A stretch of 64,000 bases of DNA from Paracoccaceae bacterium (GCA_017510335.1 JAFWNM010000039.1:1-64000), one strand, 5' to 3'. Positions 26,723-35,592 are shown, numbered from the stretch's first letter. Notes: generated by a model not told the origin, from the letters alone. Translations and numbers: made by a program.

Positions 26723-26870
26723 ATTTGCCCGCGCGCGCCGCGCATGCGCACACCCACAGGGCAAGTCCGGCGTTGACGTAGGGACATTTGCGCCGATCTG
26801 ACGCACAGGCTTGCGTTTATCGTGGTTTTGCGTGTTAGTATTTACCACCGGAAATACTGCGACAGGACCC

Positions 26871-27644
26871 ATGCCCACGACGCCCGTAATAGAAATCCGC
26901 GATCTGCATAAATCCTATGGCATGCTGGACGTGCTCAAGGGGGTCAGCGTCAACGCGCAAAAGGGGGACGTGGTGTCACTGATCGGATCATCTGGTTCGG
27001 GCAAATCCACGCTGTTGCGGTGCTGCAACCTGCTTGAAGACAGCCAGCAAGGCGACATCCTGTTTCAGGGCGAACCCGTGCGCTGGCGCGGCACGGGACA
27101 GGGGCGCCACCCTGCAGACCGCGCACAGGTGACGCGCATTCGCACCAACCTGTCGATGGTGTTTCAAAGTTTCAACCTGTGGGCGCATATGAGCGTGCTG
27201 CAAAATGTCATGGAAGCGCCGCTTCATGTCCTTAAACAGGACCGCGCCAGTGTCGAGGCCCGCGCACGCGCGCTGCTGGACAAGGTGGGCATTGGCGACA
27301 AGGCAGACGTGTTTCCCGCGCAAATGTCGGGCGGGCAGCAACAACGCGCAGCGATTGCGCGCGCGCTGTGCATGGAACCGGCAGCACTGCTGTTTGACGA
27401 ACCCACATCCGCGCTGGACCCGGAACTGGAACAGGAAGTGGTGCGCGTGATCAAGGCCCTGGCCCAGGAAGGGCGCACCATGCTGATTGTCACCCATGAC
27501 ATGCGGCTGGCGGCAGATGTGTCGAATCATGTCATTTTCCTGCATGATGGCAGGATCGAGGAACAAGGCCCGCCGGACTCGCTGTTCAAGACGCCACAAT
27601 CGGCGCGGCTCAAACAATTCCTCAGCCATGCGCAAGCGGCCTGA
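26871..27644 (+). CDS. Polar amino acid/amine ABC transporter ATPase (HisP/GlnQ type)
   Basis: 257 residues from MPTTPVIEIR with AGGA six bases upstream. Walker A GSSGSGKST is at 39-47, the Q-loop is VFQSFNLWAHMSVL, the signature MSGGQQQR, and Walker B LLFDEPTSALD. The HisP-like insertion with RWRGTGQGRHPADRA between Walker A and the Q-loop supports the His/Glu/Arg importer class. It opens an operon with a binding protein, two permeases and gamma-glutamylation enzymes. Confidence 0.92.
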   Translation: MPTTPVIEIRDLHKSYGMLDVLKGVSVNAQKGDVVSLIGSSGSGKSTLLRCCNLLEDSQQGDILFQGEPVRWRGTGQGRHPADRAQVTRIRTNLSMVFQSFNLWAHMSVLQNVMEAPLHVLKQDRASVEARARALLDKVGIGDKADVFPAQMSGGQQQRAAIARALCMEPAALLFDEPTSALDPELEQEVVRVIKALAQEGRTMLIVTHDMRLAADVSNHVIFLHDGRIEEQGPPDSLFKTPQSARLKQFLSHAQAA

Positions 27645-27676
27645 GGCATAATCCAACAACCATAAGGGAGATTGTT

Positions 27677-28414
27677 ATGAAAACAACAAGCCTGACGCTG
27701 GCTGCATTGGCCTTGGCAACGTCCGGGGCAATGGCGCAAGACGTGGTGCGCATGGGGTCCGAAGGGGCCTACCCCCCCTATAACTTCATCAACGACGCCA
27801 CCGGCGAACTGGACGGCTATGAACGCGAACTGGGCGACGAGATTTGCCGCCGCGCGGAATTGAACTGCGAATGGGTCATCAATGACTGGGACACGATCAT
27901 CCCCAATCTGGTGTCGGGCAATTACGACACCATCATGGCGGGCATGAGCATCACCGACGCGCGCATGGAAGTGATTGCTTTCACACAGAACTATCTGCTG
28001 CCCGAACCCTCGGCCTATATCGGGCTGGCGGGGACCGACGATTCCGTGCGGGACAGCGGCGTGATTGCCGCGCAATCCAACACCATTCAGGCAGGCCATG
28101 TCGCAGAAGGCGACGCAGACCTGCTGGAATTCCCGACCCCTGATGAAACCATTTCCGCGCTGCGCAACGGCGAAGCCGATGCCGTGCTGGCCGACAAGGC
28201 ATTTCTGGCACCCTATGTCAGCGATTCGGGTGGTGAACTGGTGTTTCTGGGCGATGACGTGTTGCTGGGTGGCGGAATCGGAATTGGCCTGCGCCAAAGC
28301 GATGACAGCCTGCGCGAAACCCTTGATGCCGCAATCGCCAGCATGAAGGACGATGGCACATTGAATGAAATGATCGTCAAATGGTTTGGCGACGAACACC
28401 CGTTGTTTGACTGA
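27677..28414 (+). CDS. Periplasmic amino acid/amine-binding protein (HisJ family)
   Basis: 245 residues. The signal peptide ends at SGAMA. The mature protein starts QDVVRMGSEGAYPPYNFIN, the family signature, and has MAGMSITDARMEVIAFT and ALRNGEADAVLADKAF. Family members bind basic or polar amino acids. The downstream enzymes suggest that an amine or amino acid fed into gamma-glutamylation is the ligand, but the residues seen do not settle it. A perfect hairpin follows the gene. Confidence 0.92.
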   Translation: MKTTSLTLAALALATSGAMAQDVVRMGSEGAYPPYNFINDATGELDGYERELGDEICRRAELNCEWVINDWDTIIPNLVSGNYDTIMAGMSITDARMEVIAFTQNYLLPEPSAYIGLAGTDDSVRDSGVIAAQSNTIQAGHVAEGDADLLEFPTPDETISALRNGEADAVLADKAFLAPYVSDSGGELVFLGDDVLLGGGIGIGLRQSDDSLRETLDAAIASMKDDGTLNEMIVKWFGDEHPLFD

Positions 28415-28423
28415 TACCCCATC

Positions 28424-28447
28424 AGGCGGGGCCACCACGCCCCGCCT
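28424..28447 (+). terminator. Hairpin between binding-protein and permease genes
   Basis: A perfect 9-bp stem AGGCGGGGC (28424-28432) and GCCCCGCCT (28439-28447) encloses CACCAC. There is no T-tract. It probably stabilises the upstream mRNA or attenuates transcription, so that the binding protein is made in excess. Confidence 0.65.
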
Positions 28448-28465
28448 GTGGCCTTGTGCGCGCGC

Positions 28466-29347
28466 ATGTTCAGTTTTTGCACCGACCCGTCCAGCCTGCC
28501 GGAATGGCAGTGGTTCGCCTGTTATCTGACAAGCGCAACCCATCTGAATTTTTATCGCGCCTTCGGGGTGGTGCTGCTGCTTCTGGCCATCACCGCGCCT
28601 GCTGCGCTTGCCATGGGCATGGCGGGGGCTTTGGCGCTGCGCTCGCGCATTGCGCCGCTGCAATGGCTGGGCAAGGGGTATGTCAACATCGTGCGCGGTG
28701 TGCCTGATATCGTGTTTTTCCTGTTTGTTCCCATTGCATTGGGGCAAGGGATTGAATGGGTCATGCACCAGATCAACTGCCCCGACTGGGACCAACCCAT
28801 CCGGCAGGGAAATGATTTCATTGTTTGCCGCGACGCCAAGGTGCCGCCGGTAAATTCGCCGCGCTGGGTGTATGATATCTATGGGTTTTTCATGGCCGTC
28901 GTCGCCTTCGCGCTGGTTTTCGGCGCGTTTGTGGCCAACACACTTTTCGGGGCCATGCGGGCCGTGCCGCAGGCACAAATCGAAACCGCCGAAGCCTATG
29001 GCATGACGCAGCGTCAGGCGTTCCGGCGTATTATCCTGCCGCAAATGTGGGTCTATGCGCTGCCGGGCCTGTCCAATATCTGGCAGATCCTGACCAAGGC
29101 CACGCCGCTTTTGTTCCTGCTGGGCATTCAGGACATTGTGTATTGGGCGCGCGAATTGGGCGGGCAGAAAACTTCGCTGTTTACCTATCCGCATCCTGAC
29201 TGGCGGGTGTGGTATTTCCTTGTTCTGCTATGTTTCTACCTGACGCTGACATGGGCCAGCGAACGGGCATTCGCGCGGCTGAATGACAAGCTGTCGCGCG
29301 GTCAGGCCACAGCGGCGGGCGAACGCCAGCGAAGGGCCGCGCCATGA
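28466..29347 (+). CDS. Polar amino acid ABC transporter permease (HisQ type)
   Basis: 293 residues from MFSFCTDPSS; no good ribosome site is visible, so an alternative start at 28448 cannot be excluded. Membrane segments begin at FYRAFGVVLLLLAITAPAAL. The EAA loop reads ETAEAYGMTQRQAFRRIILPQ. An insertion of about 50 residues with a Cys pair (NCPDWDQPIRQGNDFIVCRD) between spans is longer than in E. coli HisQ. It ends in an ATGA overlap with the second permease. Confidence 0.88.
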   Translation: MFSFCTDPSSLPEWQWFACYLTSATHLNFYRAFGVVLLLLAITAPAALAMGMAGALALRSRIAPLQWLGKGYVNIVRGVPDIVFFLFVPIALGQGIEWVMHQINCPDWDQPIRQGNDFIVCRDAKVPPVNSPRWVYDIYGFFMAVVAFALVFGAFVANTLFGAMRAVPQAQIETAEAYGMTQRQAFRRIILPQMWVYALPGLSNIWQILTKATPLLFLLGIQDIVYWARELGGQKTSLFTYPHPDWRVWYFLVLLCFYLTLTWASERAFARLNDKLSRGQATAAGERQRRAAP

Positions 29348-30195
29348 GGACCTGTCTGGAAAGTTTCCAAGCCTATGGGCTGCGCGCGCTGGGGCGGCAA
29401 TATGGCGAAAACCTGTTGCCGCGGGGGTTGGACATCACGCTTTGCGACCAGATTTTCCTGATCGGCAGCGGGTTGATCTGGAACATCTATTTTGCGGCTA
29501 TCGCCGTTGCTGTGGGTTTCTTTCTGGCCACTGGTGTTGCGCTGGCCAAATTCAGCCAGACCGCATGGGTCAATCGTCCTGCATCTGCGTTTGTGTTTGT
29601 GTTTCGCGGCTCGCCGCTGTTTATCCAGTTCTTCTTCTTCTATGCGCTGTTTATCCTGCTGCCGCGCACGGGGCTGGAAATCCCGCTTGGCGTCACCACA
29701 CTTACCATTGATACCAGCGCGCTGACCACCGCACAGGTGGGCGGGCTGGTGGTTCTGGTGCTCAACACCACGGCCTATTCGGCGGAATTGTTCTATGGCG
29801 CGCTGCGGTCCATCCCCAAGGGCGATCTGGAAGCCGCGGACGCCTACGGCATGCAGGGCATGACCAAGTTCCGGCGCGTTGTCTTTCCGTCCATGTTGCG
29901 GCTGGCATGGCCCAGTTACACCAATGAAGCAATCTTTCTGACGCATTCCACCACGCTGGTCTTTTTGTCCGCATTCCCCGCGCGCCAACAATCCGGCGAG
30001 GCGTTCTATTACGCGCGCTATTTCGTGGACCAGACCTTCAACCCGTTTGTGGCCTATCCGATTGTGGCGGCCTATTTCGTGGCGCTGACGCTGGTTATCA
30101 TTGGCATATTCGCACTGGCCAATCTGCGCCTGAACCGCCATCTTCCGCGCGAACGCCGCCAGCGCCTGCGGTTTCGCCCCCAATACATCCGCTAG
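29344..30195 (+). CDS. Polar amino acid ABC transporter permease (HisM type)
   Basis: 283 residues with HisM/GlnP-type membrane segments and the EAA loop EAADAYGMQGMTKFRRVVFP. FRGSPLFIQFFFFYALF is the usual conserved span of this family. The gene overlaps the first permease by four bases and ends three bases before the first ligase gene, so transport and catabolism are probably co-transcribed. No substrate can be named from the permease itself. Confidence 0.9.
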   Translation: MRTCLESFQAYGLRALGRQYGENLLPRGLDITLCDQIFLIGSGLIWNIYFAAIAVAVGFFLATGVALAKFSQTAWVNRPASAFVFVFRGSPLFIQFFFFYALFILLPRTGLEIPLGVTTLTIDTSALTTAQVGGLVVLVLNTTAYSAELFYGALRSIPKGDLEAADAYGMQGMTKFRRVVFPSMLRLAWPSYTNEAIFLTHSTTLVFLSAFPARQQSGEAFYYARYFVDQTFNPFVAYPIVAAYFVALTLVIIGIFALANLRLNRHLPRERRQRLRFRPQYIR

Positions 30196-30198
30196 GAC

Positions 30199-31518
30199 AT
30201 GGACGCCCAGAAATTGCAGAATATCCGCATCGCCATTCCCGACCTGAACGGACAGGCCCGCGCCAAGCGGGTGCCGGCCGTGCAATATGAAAAACTGATG
30301 CGCGGCGAAGCGAAAATGCCGCTTTCAGCACTGAACCTTGATATCTGGGGCAATGACATCGCGGACAGCCCGCTATTGTTCCAGACAGGCGATGCGGACG
30401 GATTTCTGCGCCCGACGGAACGCGGGCTATTGCCCATGCCCTGGATCGGGCCGGACGCCGCGCTTCTGCCGATGAGCATGTATTATGATGATGGCCGCCC
30501 CTTCGCCGGGGATGCGCGCCATGCGTTGTCACAGGTTGTCGCGCGCCTGCAGGCCCGTGGCCTGACCGCAATCACGGCCACCGAACTGGAATTCTACCTG
30601 ATTGATGACAGCGGGCCGGAATACCTGCCGCCGGTCAGTCCGGTATCGGGGCGGCGGGCCATCGGGGCGGCCACGTTGTCGCTGCGCATGCTTGATGAAT
30701 TCAACGCTTTTTTCGATGCGCTTTATGACGGCTGCGATGCGATGGGCATTGACGCCGACACCGCCACGTCGGAAGCGGGGCCGGGGCAGTTTGAAATCAA
30801 CCTGAACCACGGGTCCGACCCCATGAAAATGGCCGATGACACATGGCTGTTCAAGCTGTTGGTGCGCAGACTGGCCCGCCAGCACGGCATGGCCGCCAGT
30901 TTCATGGCCAAACCCTATTCGGGGGCGTCGGGCAGTGGCATGCACCTGCATGCGTCCTTGCAGGACCGCGACGGCGCGAACATATTTGACAATGGCGGGC
31001 GCGAGGGCAGCGCGGCGCTGCACCATGCCATTGCCGGCACGCTGGCCAGCATGGCGGAGGCCACATTGATCTTTGCGCCCCATGCCAACAGCTATGACCG
31101 CCTTGTGCCCGGTGCGCATGCACCCACTGCCATTGCATGGGGCTATGAAAACCGCACGGCGTCAGTGCGCGTTCCCTTGGGCGCCCCGCGCGCGCGCAGG
31201 CTGGAACACCGCGTTGCAGGTGGCGATGTGAACCCCTATCTGGTGATGGCGGCAGTGCTGGGCGGCATGGCCCTGGGGTTGGAAGACGCGCTTGCCCCCC
31301 CTGCCCCCATCAAGGGCGATGCCTATGCGCAGGACCTGCCGCAAATACCCGCAACATGGTCCGAAGCGCTGGCGTCATTCGAACACTCCGCTGCGATGCG
31401 CCGTATCTTTGACCCGATGTTGCTGGACAATATGATCCGCACAAAACGTCAGGAAATGGCCGCGTTGCAAGGGCTGGAGCCACAGAAAGTTCTGGACCTG
31501 TATCTGGAAACGGTCTGA
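30199..31518 (+). CDS. Glutamine synthetase-like gamma-glutamyl ligase (paralogue 1, PuuA-like)
   Basis: 439 residues of the glutamine synthetase superfamily. Metal and ATP-site motifs are TATELEFYL, EAGPGQFEINLNHGSDP, GSGMHLHASL and ENRTASVRVP. The QFEINL.H spacing is that of PuuA-type ligases rather than ammonia-assimilating GlnA. PuuA attaches glutamate to putrescine; relatives use other amines such as ethanolamine. No adenylylation-site segment typical of GlnA was recognised. It lies three bases after the transporter and shares an operon with a second paralogue at 32306. Confidence 0.85.
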   Translation: MDAQKLQNIRIAIPDLNGQARAKRVPAVQYEKLMRGEAKMPLSALNLDIWGNDIADSPLLFQTGDADGFLRPTERGLLPMPWIGPDAALLPMSMYYDDGRPFAGDARHALSQVVARLQARGLTAITATELEFYLIDDSGPEYLPPVSPVSGRRAIGAATLSLRMLDEFNAFFDALYDGCDAMGIDADTATSEAGPGQFEINLNHGSDPMKMADDTWLFKLLVRRLARQHGMAASFMAKPYSGASGSGMHLHASLQDRDGANIFDNGGREGSAALHHAIAGTLASMAEATLIFAPHANSYDRLVPGAHAPTAIAWGYENRTASVRVPLGAPRARRLEHRVAGGDVNPYLVMAAVLGGMALGLEDALAPPAPIKGDAYAQDLPQIPATWSEALASFEHSAAMRRIFDPMLLDNMIRTKRQEMAALQGLEPQKVLDLYLETV

Positions 31519-31581
31519 CCGCATCCTTGCCCGCGCATTGCAACACTGCTAGCCTTGGCCAAATTCCGAAAGTTCGCAACA

Positions 31582-32286
31582 ATGAAAATCGGCATCCTTC
31601 AAACCGGGCAATCCCCGGAAATACTGCGCAGTGAATTGGGGGATTACCCCGCAATGTTCGAAAGACTGCTTTCCAGCGGCGGTTTCACTTTTCAGACATG
31701 GCATGTCGAAGGACTGGACTTTCCCGCATCCGTCCACGCGGCCGATGGCTGGTTGATTACGGGATCACGCCATGGGGTATATGAACCCCATGCCTTCATC
31801 GCACCGCTGGAACAATTCATCCGCGATGCCTTTGCCGCAGAACTGCCTGTTGCCGGTATCTGCTTTGGCCATCAGGTCATGGCGCAAGCGCTTGGCGGAC
31901 AGGTGGGGAAATACCAGGGCGGCTGGGCCGTTGGCGCGCAAGAGTATGATTTTGAAGGAAAAATCCTGACCCTGAACGCATGGCACCAAGATCAGGTGCT
32001 GACCCCGCCACATGGCGCGCGGATCATCGCCAGCAATGAATTCTGCCGCTATGCCGGGCTGTCCTATAGCGATCAGGGCTATTCCGTGCAGGCCCATCCG
32101 GAATTCTCCGACAGGTTCATACAGGGGCTGATTGACACGCGCGGCAAGGGTGTTGTCCCTGAATCCTTGCTGGACCAGGCCAGTGCCGCGCAAGGGGGCC
32201 CGCGCGATTCCAATATCATTGCCGACCAGATTGTGGCACTTTTCCAACATCACGACAGAAAACGCAGCAGCGCATCCCGCGCGTGA
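31582..32286 (+). CDS. Class I glutamine amidotransferase-like hydrolase
   Basis: 234 residues from MKIGILQTGQ. The GATase triad is complete: Cys94 in GICFGHQ, His172 and Glu174 in VQAHPEF. The fold is of the GMP-synthase-glutaminase type, not the PuuD (peptidase C26) type with its longer N-terminus. In this setting it may hydrolyse a gamma-glutamyl intermediate, as PuuD does to release GABA, but this is inferred from context. The gene ends 19 bases before the second ligase. Confidence 0.8.
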   Translation: MKIGILQTGQSPEILRSELGDYPAMFERLLSSGGFTFQTWHVEGLDFPASVHAADGWLITGSRHGVYEPHAFIAPLEQFIRDAFAAELPVAGICFGHQVMAQALGGQVGKYQGGWAVGAQEYDFEGKILTLNAWHQDQVLTPPHGARIIASNEFCRYAGLSYSDQGYSVQAHPEFSDRFIQGLIDTRGKGVVPESLLDQASAAQGGPRDSNIIADQIVALFQHHDRKRSSASRA

Positions 32287-32305
32287 ACCCCCTGTAGGAG
32301 GCCCA

Positions 32306-33661
32306 ATGGCCGAATGGAGAGATCAGATCCCCCAAACCGCACGCGACTACCTTAGCGGGCGCAGGCTGGACGAGGTTGAATGCATCATTGCCGATATGGC
32401 GGGCGTGGCCCGCGGCAAGGCCATGCCCGCGTTCAAGTTTGACGGCGCAACGACATATTACCTGCCCACATCCATCTTTTTGCAGACAATCACCGGCGGC
32501 TGGGCGGAATTCAGGGATGGCGCGGATCTGGAACCCGACATGATCATGCGCCCCGACTTTTCCACTGCCACTGCCGCGCCATGGACCGCCGACTGGACCT
32601 TGCAGATCATCCATGATGCAGAAGATGCGAACGGCACCCCCATTCCCACCGCGCCGCGCAATGTGCTGAAACAAGTTCTGGACCTGTATCGCGCCGAAGG
32701 CTGGCAACCTGTTATCGCGCCGGAACTGGAATTCTTCTTTGTCGCGCGCAACACCGACCCCAATATGCCGATCATTCCGCCCATGGGCCGCACGGGGCGG
32801 CGCGCGGCAGCGCGGCAGGCGTATTCCATGTCAGCGGTGGACGAATACGGCAAGGTGATCGACGATATCTATGATTTCGCCGAAGCCATGGGGCTGGAAA
32901 TTGACGGCATCTTGCAAGAAGGCGGCGCCGGACAAGTCGAGATTAACCTGGCGCATGGCGACCCGATCCAACTGGCCGATCAGGTGTTCTTTTTCAAACG
33001 CATGATCCGCGAAGCAGCCTTGCGCCACGACATGTTCGCCACCTTCATGGCCAAACCCATCGAAGGCGAGCCGGGCAGCGCCATGCATATCCACCATTCG
33101 GTGATTGATATTGCAACCGGACAGAACCTGTTTTCCACGAAAGACGGCGAAAGCACGGAAATGTTCATGCATTTCATCGGGGGCCTGCAACGCCACCTGC
33201 CTTCGGCTGTGGCGTTGATTGCGCCCTATGTGAACAGCTATCGCCGCTATGTTCCTGATTTTGCGGCCCCCATCAACCTGGAATGGGGGTATGACAACCG
33301 CACTACGGGCTTGCGTGTTCCCATATCCTCGCCATCCTCGCGGCGGGTGGAAAACCGTTTGGCAGGCATGGATTGCAACCCCTATCTGGGTATCGCGGCC
33401 TCTCTTGCGTGTGGGTATCTGGGCTTGAAGGAACAGCAGCATCCGCGCGCGCAATGCACAACCAACGCTTATATGGACGACAATGAACTGCCCATGACAC
33501 TGGGCGCGGCGCTGGACATGTTCGACAATGCCCAGAAGCTGCACACAATCCTGGGACCAGAATTTTGCCGGATATACAGCGCTGTCAAACGCGACGAATA
33601 TAACGAGTTCTTGCAGGTCATCAGTCCGTGGGAACGCGAACATCTGCTTTTGAACGTATGA
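32306..33661 (+). CDS. Glutamine synthetase-like gamma-glutamyl ligase (paralogue 2, PuuA-like)
   Basis: 451 residues from MAEWRDQIPQ, with a perfect TAGGAGG ribosome site. Motifs are APELEFFFV, EGGAGQVEINLAHGDP, GSAMHIHHSV and DNRTTGLRVP. These differ from paralogue 1 at several substrate-side positions (QVEINLAHGDP against QFEINLNHGSD, MHIHHS against MHLHAS), suggesting a different amine substrate or hetero-oligomer. It overlaps the oxidase gene by four bases. Confidence 0.87.
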   Translation: MAEWRDQIPQTARDYLSGRRLDEVECIIADMAGVARGKAMPAFKFDGATTYYLPTSIFLQTITGGWAEFRDGADLEPDMIMRPDFSTATAAPWTADWTLQIIHDAEDANGTPIPTAPRNVLKQVLDLYRAEGWQPVIAPELEFFFVARNTDPNMPIIPPMGRTGRRAAARQAYSMSAVDEYGKVIDDIYDFAEAMGLEIDGILQEGGAGQVEINLAHGDPIQLADQVFFFKRMIREAALRHDMFATFMAKPIEGEPGSAMHIHHSVIDIATGQNLFSTKDGESTEMFMHFIGGLQRHLPSAVALIAPYVNSYRRYVPDFAAPINLEWGYDNRTTGLRVPISSPSSRRVENRLAGMDCNPYLGIAASLACGYLGLKEQQHPRAQCTTNAYMDDNELPMTLGAALDMFDNAQKLHTILGPEFCRIYSAVKRDEYNEFLQVISPWEREHLLLNV

Positions 33662-34953
33662 ACCTGCTGTTTGCCAATGACGCGGCGGGCACATACCCGC
33701 CAAGCTATTACGCGGCATCAACCGACACGCTGCCGCCCCTGCCCCCGCTGGCAGGCGCGGTACAGGTCGATGTCTGCATTGTGGGGGCGGGATATACCGG
33801 CCTGTCCGCCGCGTTGCATCTGGCGCAGCGGGGCTACCGCGTTGCAGTGCTGGAAGCGCACCGCGCGGGGTTTGGCGCGTCCGGGCGCAATGGCGGTCAG
33901 GTCAGTTCGGGCCAACGCATTGAACAGGACGCAATCGAACGCATGGTGGGCCGCGATGATGCGCGCAAACTGTGGCAGATCGGAGAGGACGCGAAGGCCC
34001 TTGTCAAGCATCTGATTGCGACCCACGACATGGGCACCCGCTTTCGCCCCGGTGTCATTCATGCGGACTGGCAGGCGCGCGATGTGCCCCATTCCCATGC
34101 CTATGCCGAAAAGCTGGCGCGGGAATATGGCTACGATCAGGTCAAGCCGCTGAACCGCGCCGACATACAGGCCATTATCCGTTCAGACGCCTATCAGGGC
34201 GGAACGCTGGACATGGGCGCGGGCCATGTCCACCCGCTGGCCTATGCGCTGGGACTGGCGCGCGCGGCGCAGGCAGCGGGCGCGCAGATATTCGAAAACA
34301 CATTTGTGGAAACTATTACCCAAGGCACGCGCGTTTGCGCCAGAACCCGCAATGGACATGTGGAAGCGGACCATCTGCTGCTGGCGGCAAACGGCTATCT
34401 GGGGGGGCTGGCCCCGCAGGTTGCCGCCCGGGTCATGCCCATCAACAATTTCATTGTGGCAACCGCCCCCCTGCCCCAAGGCACTGTGCTGACGCAGGAT
34501 GTGGCCGTGGCTGACAGCAAATTCGTCATCAACTATTTCCGCCAGTCCCGCGACGGGCGGCTGTTGTTCGGCGGGGGCGAAAGTTACGGCTACCGCTTTC
34601 CCGACATTCTGAAAACAGTGCGCAAACCCATGCTGCAGGTCTTTCCACAGTTGCACGACACGCGCATTGACTATGCATGGGGCGGGACGCTGGCAATCAC
34701 TGTCAACCGCATGCCGCATTTCGCGCGCATCGCGCCAAATATCCTGTCGGCGTCTGGCTATTCAGGGGCGGGTGTCGGCATGGCCACCCTGGCGGGCCGC
34801 ATCATGGCAGACACCATCGCGGGACAGGCCGAAGAATTCGATCTGATGGCGGCATTGGACCTGCCGCAATTTCCGGGGGGGTCGGCGCTGCGCAGCCCGC
34901 TTCTGGCCCTGGCGATGACGTGGTTTGCCCTGCGGGACCGGCTGGGGTGGTGA
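33658..34953 (+). CDS. FAD-dependent amine oxidoreductase (PuuB-like)
   Basis: 431 residues from MNLLFANDAA. The dinucleotide fold is VDVCIVGAGYTGLSAALHL (GxGxxG at 43-48), followed by FGASGRNGGQVSSGQR, a signature of the DAO/PuuB family. The C-terminal GYSGAGVGMATLAGR closes the FAD site. PuuB oxidises gamma-glutamylputrescine to the aldehyde. Coupling to two PuuA-like ligases makes that reaction likely, but the amine is not proven. No aldehyde dehydrogenase (PuuC) follows. Its stop codon directly abuts the convergent phaR stop. Confidence 0.86.
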   Translation: MNLLFANDAAGTYPPSYYAASTDTLPPLPPLAGAVQVDVCIVGAGYTGLSAALHLAQRGYRVAVLEAHRAGFGASGRNGGQVSSGQRIEQDAIERMVGRDDARKLWQIGEDAKALVKHLIATHDMGTRFRPGVIHADWQARDVPHSHAYAEKLAREYGYDQVKPLNRADIQAIIRSDAYQGGTLDMGAGHVHPLAYALGLARAAQAAGAQIFENTFVETITQGTRVCARTRNGHVEADHLLLAANGYLGGLAPQVAARVMPINNFIVATAPLPQGTVLTQDVAVADSKFVINYFRQSRDGRLLFGGGESYGYRFPDILKTVRKPMLQVFPQLHDTRIDYAWGGTLAITVNRMPHFARIAPNILSASGYSGAGVGMATLAGRIMADTIAGQAEEFDLMAALDLPQFPGGSALRSPLLALAMTWFALRDRLGW

Positions 34954-35505
34954 CTACTTGTCCAGCCCTGACAGCTTGCTTTGCAGTTCTGCCAACTGGC
35001 GCTTGATATCCGACAATTCATCTGACGGGGTTTTGTCGCCTTCGGGGTCGTTGGTGGCGGCCATGGGCGGCCATCCGGCCATCATTGTTTTCATGAAGGC
35101 TTGTTGCTGGCGCTGCATTTCTTCGAACCCCGGCATGGCCGCCATGGGATTGGCGCGCGTCATGTTTTCCACGATATGCGACTGCCCGTCACGCAGCATT
35201 TCAAACGACATGGCCAGAAACTGTGGCACAACACTTTGCGCCTGGGTGGTGTAGCTGCGCACAAGGTCCGTCAGCACATCCAGGGGCAGCACATTTTCAC
35301 CGCGACTTTCGTGTTCGGCAACGATCTGCAGCAAATACTGGCGCGTCAGGTCGTCGCCTGATTTCAGATCGACAATCTGCACTTCGCGCCCGGCGCGAAT
35401 GAAACCGGCGATATCTTCCAAGGTGACATAATCACTGGTTTCGGTGTTGTATAACCGGCGGCTGGCGTAGCGCTTGATCAGAAGCGGTTTGTCATCTTGG
35501 GCCAC
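34954..35505 (-). CDS. phaR: Polyhydroxyalkanoate synthesis repressor PhaR
   Basis: 183 residues. Translation starts at GTG (MAQDDKPLLIKRYASRRLYN) with AAGGAGGG seven bases upstream. The N-terminal DNA-binding part has the PHB accumulation regulatory signature (KRYASRRLYNTETSDYVTLEDIA), then the second conserved block. In relatives such as Paracoccus, PhaR binds PHB granules and TGC-rich DNA, repressing phaP and itself. TGCA-rich repeats lie upstream here. It is transcribed after phaP but beyond a terminator. Confidence 0.94.
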   Translation of the reverse strand: MAQDDKPLLIKRYASRRLYNTETSDYVTLEDIAGFIRAGREVQIVDLKSGDDLTRQYLLQIVAEHESRGENVLPLDVLTDLVRSYTTQAQSVVPQFLAMSFEMLRDGQSHIVENMTRANPMAAMPGFEEMQRQQQAFMKTMMAGWPPMAATNDPEGDKTPSDELSDIKRQLAELQSKLSGLDK

Positions 35506-35525
35506 GAGCGTCCCTCCTTGGGGTT

Positions 35526-35560
35526 TTGCATTGCAGCAACACTAGGCGAGCAAATTGCAA
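35526..35560. promoter_or_regulatory. TGCA-rich candidate PhaR operator upstream of phaR
   Basis: TTGC-ATTGCA-GCAA (35526-35539) and the palindrome TTGCAA (35555-35560) lie 21-55 bases upstream of the phaR start. They resemble the TGC-rich sites reported for PhaR in relatives, which would fit autorepression. Inference only. Confidence 0.45.
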
Positions 35561-35563
35561 AAG

Positions 35564-35592
35564 AAAAGGGCGAGCATGACGCTCGCCCTTTT
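35564..35592 (-). terminator. Intrinsic terminator of phaP
   Basis: A perfect 12-bp stem (AAAAGGGCGAGC with GCTCGCCCTTTT) has loop ATGAC. On the minus strand TTTTCTTTTGC follows. It ends the phaP transcript 54 bases after the stop codon and shields phaR. Confidence 0.9.

Noticed and set aside
27527-29194. 555-codon open frame on minus, opposite the HisJ and HisQ-type genes
   Set aside because: Runs antisense through two well-defined transporter genes and the hairpin between them; sequence is not protein-like.
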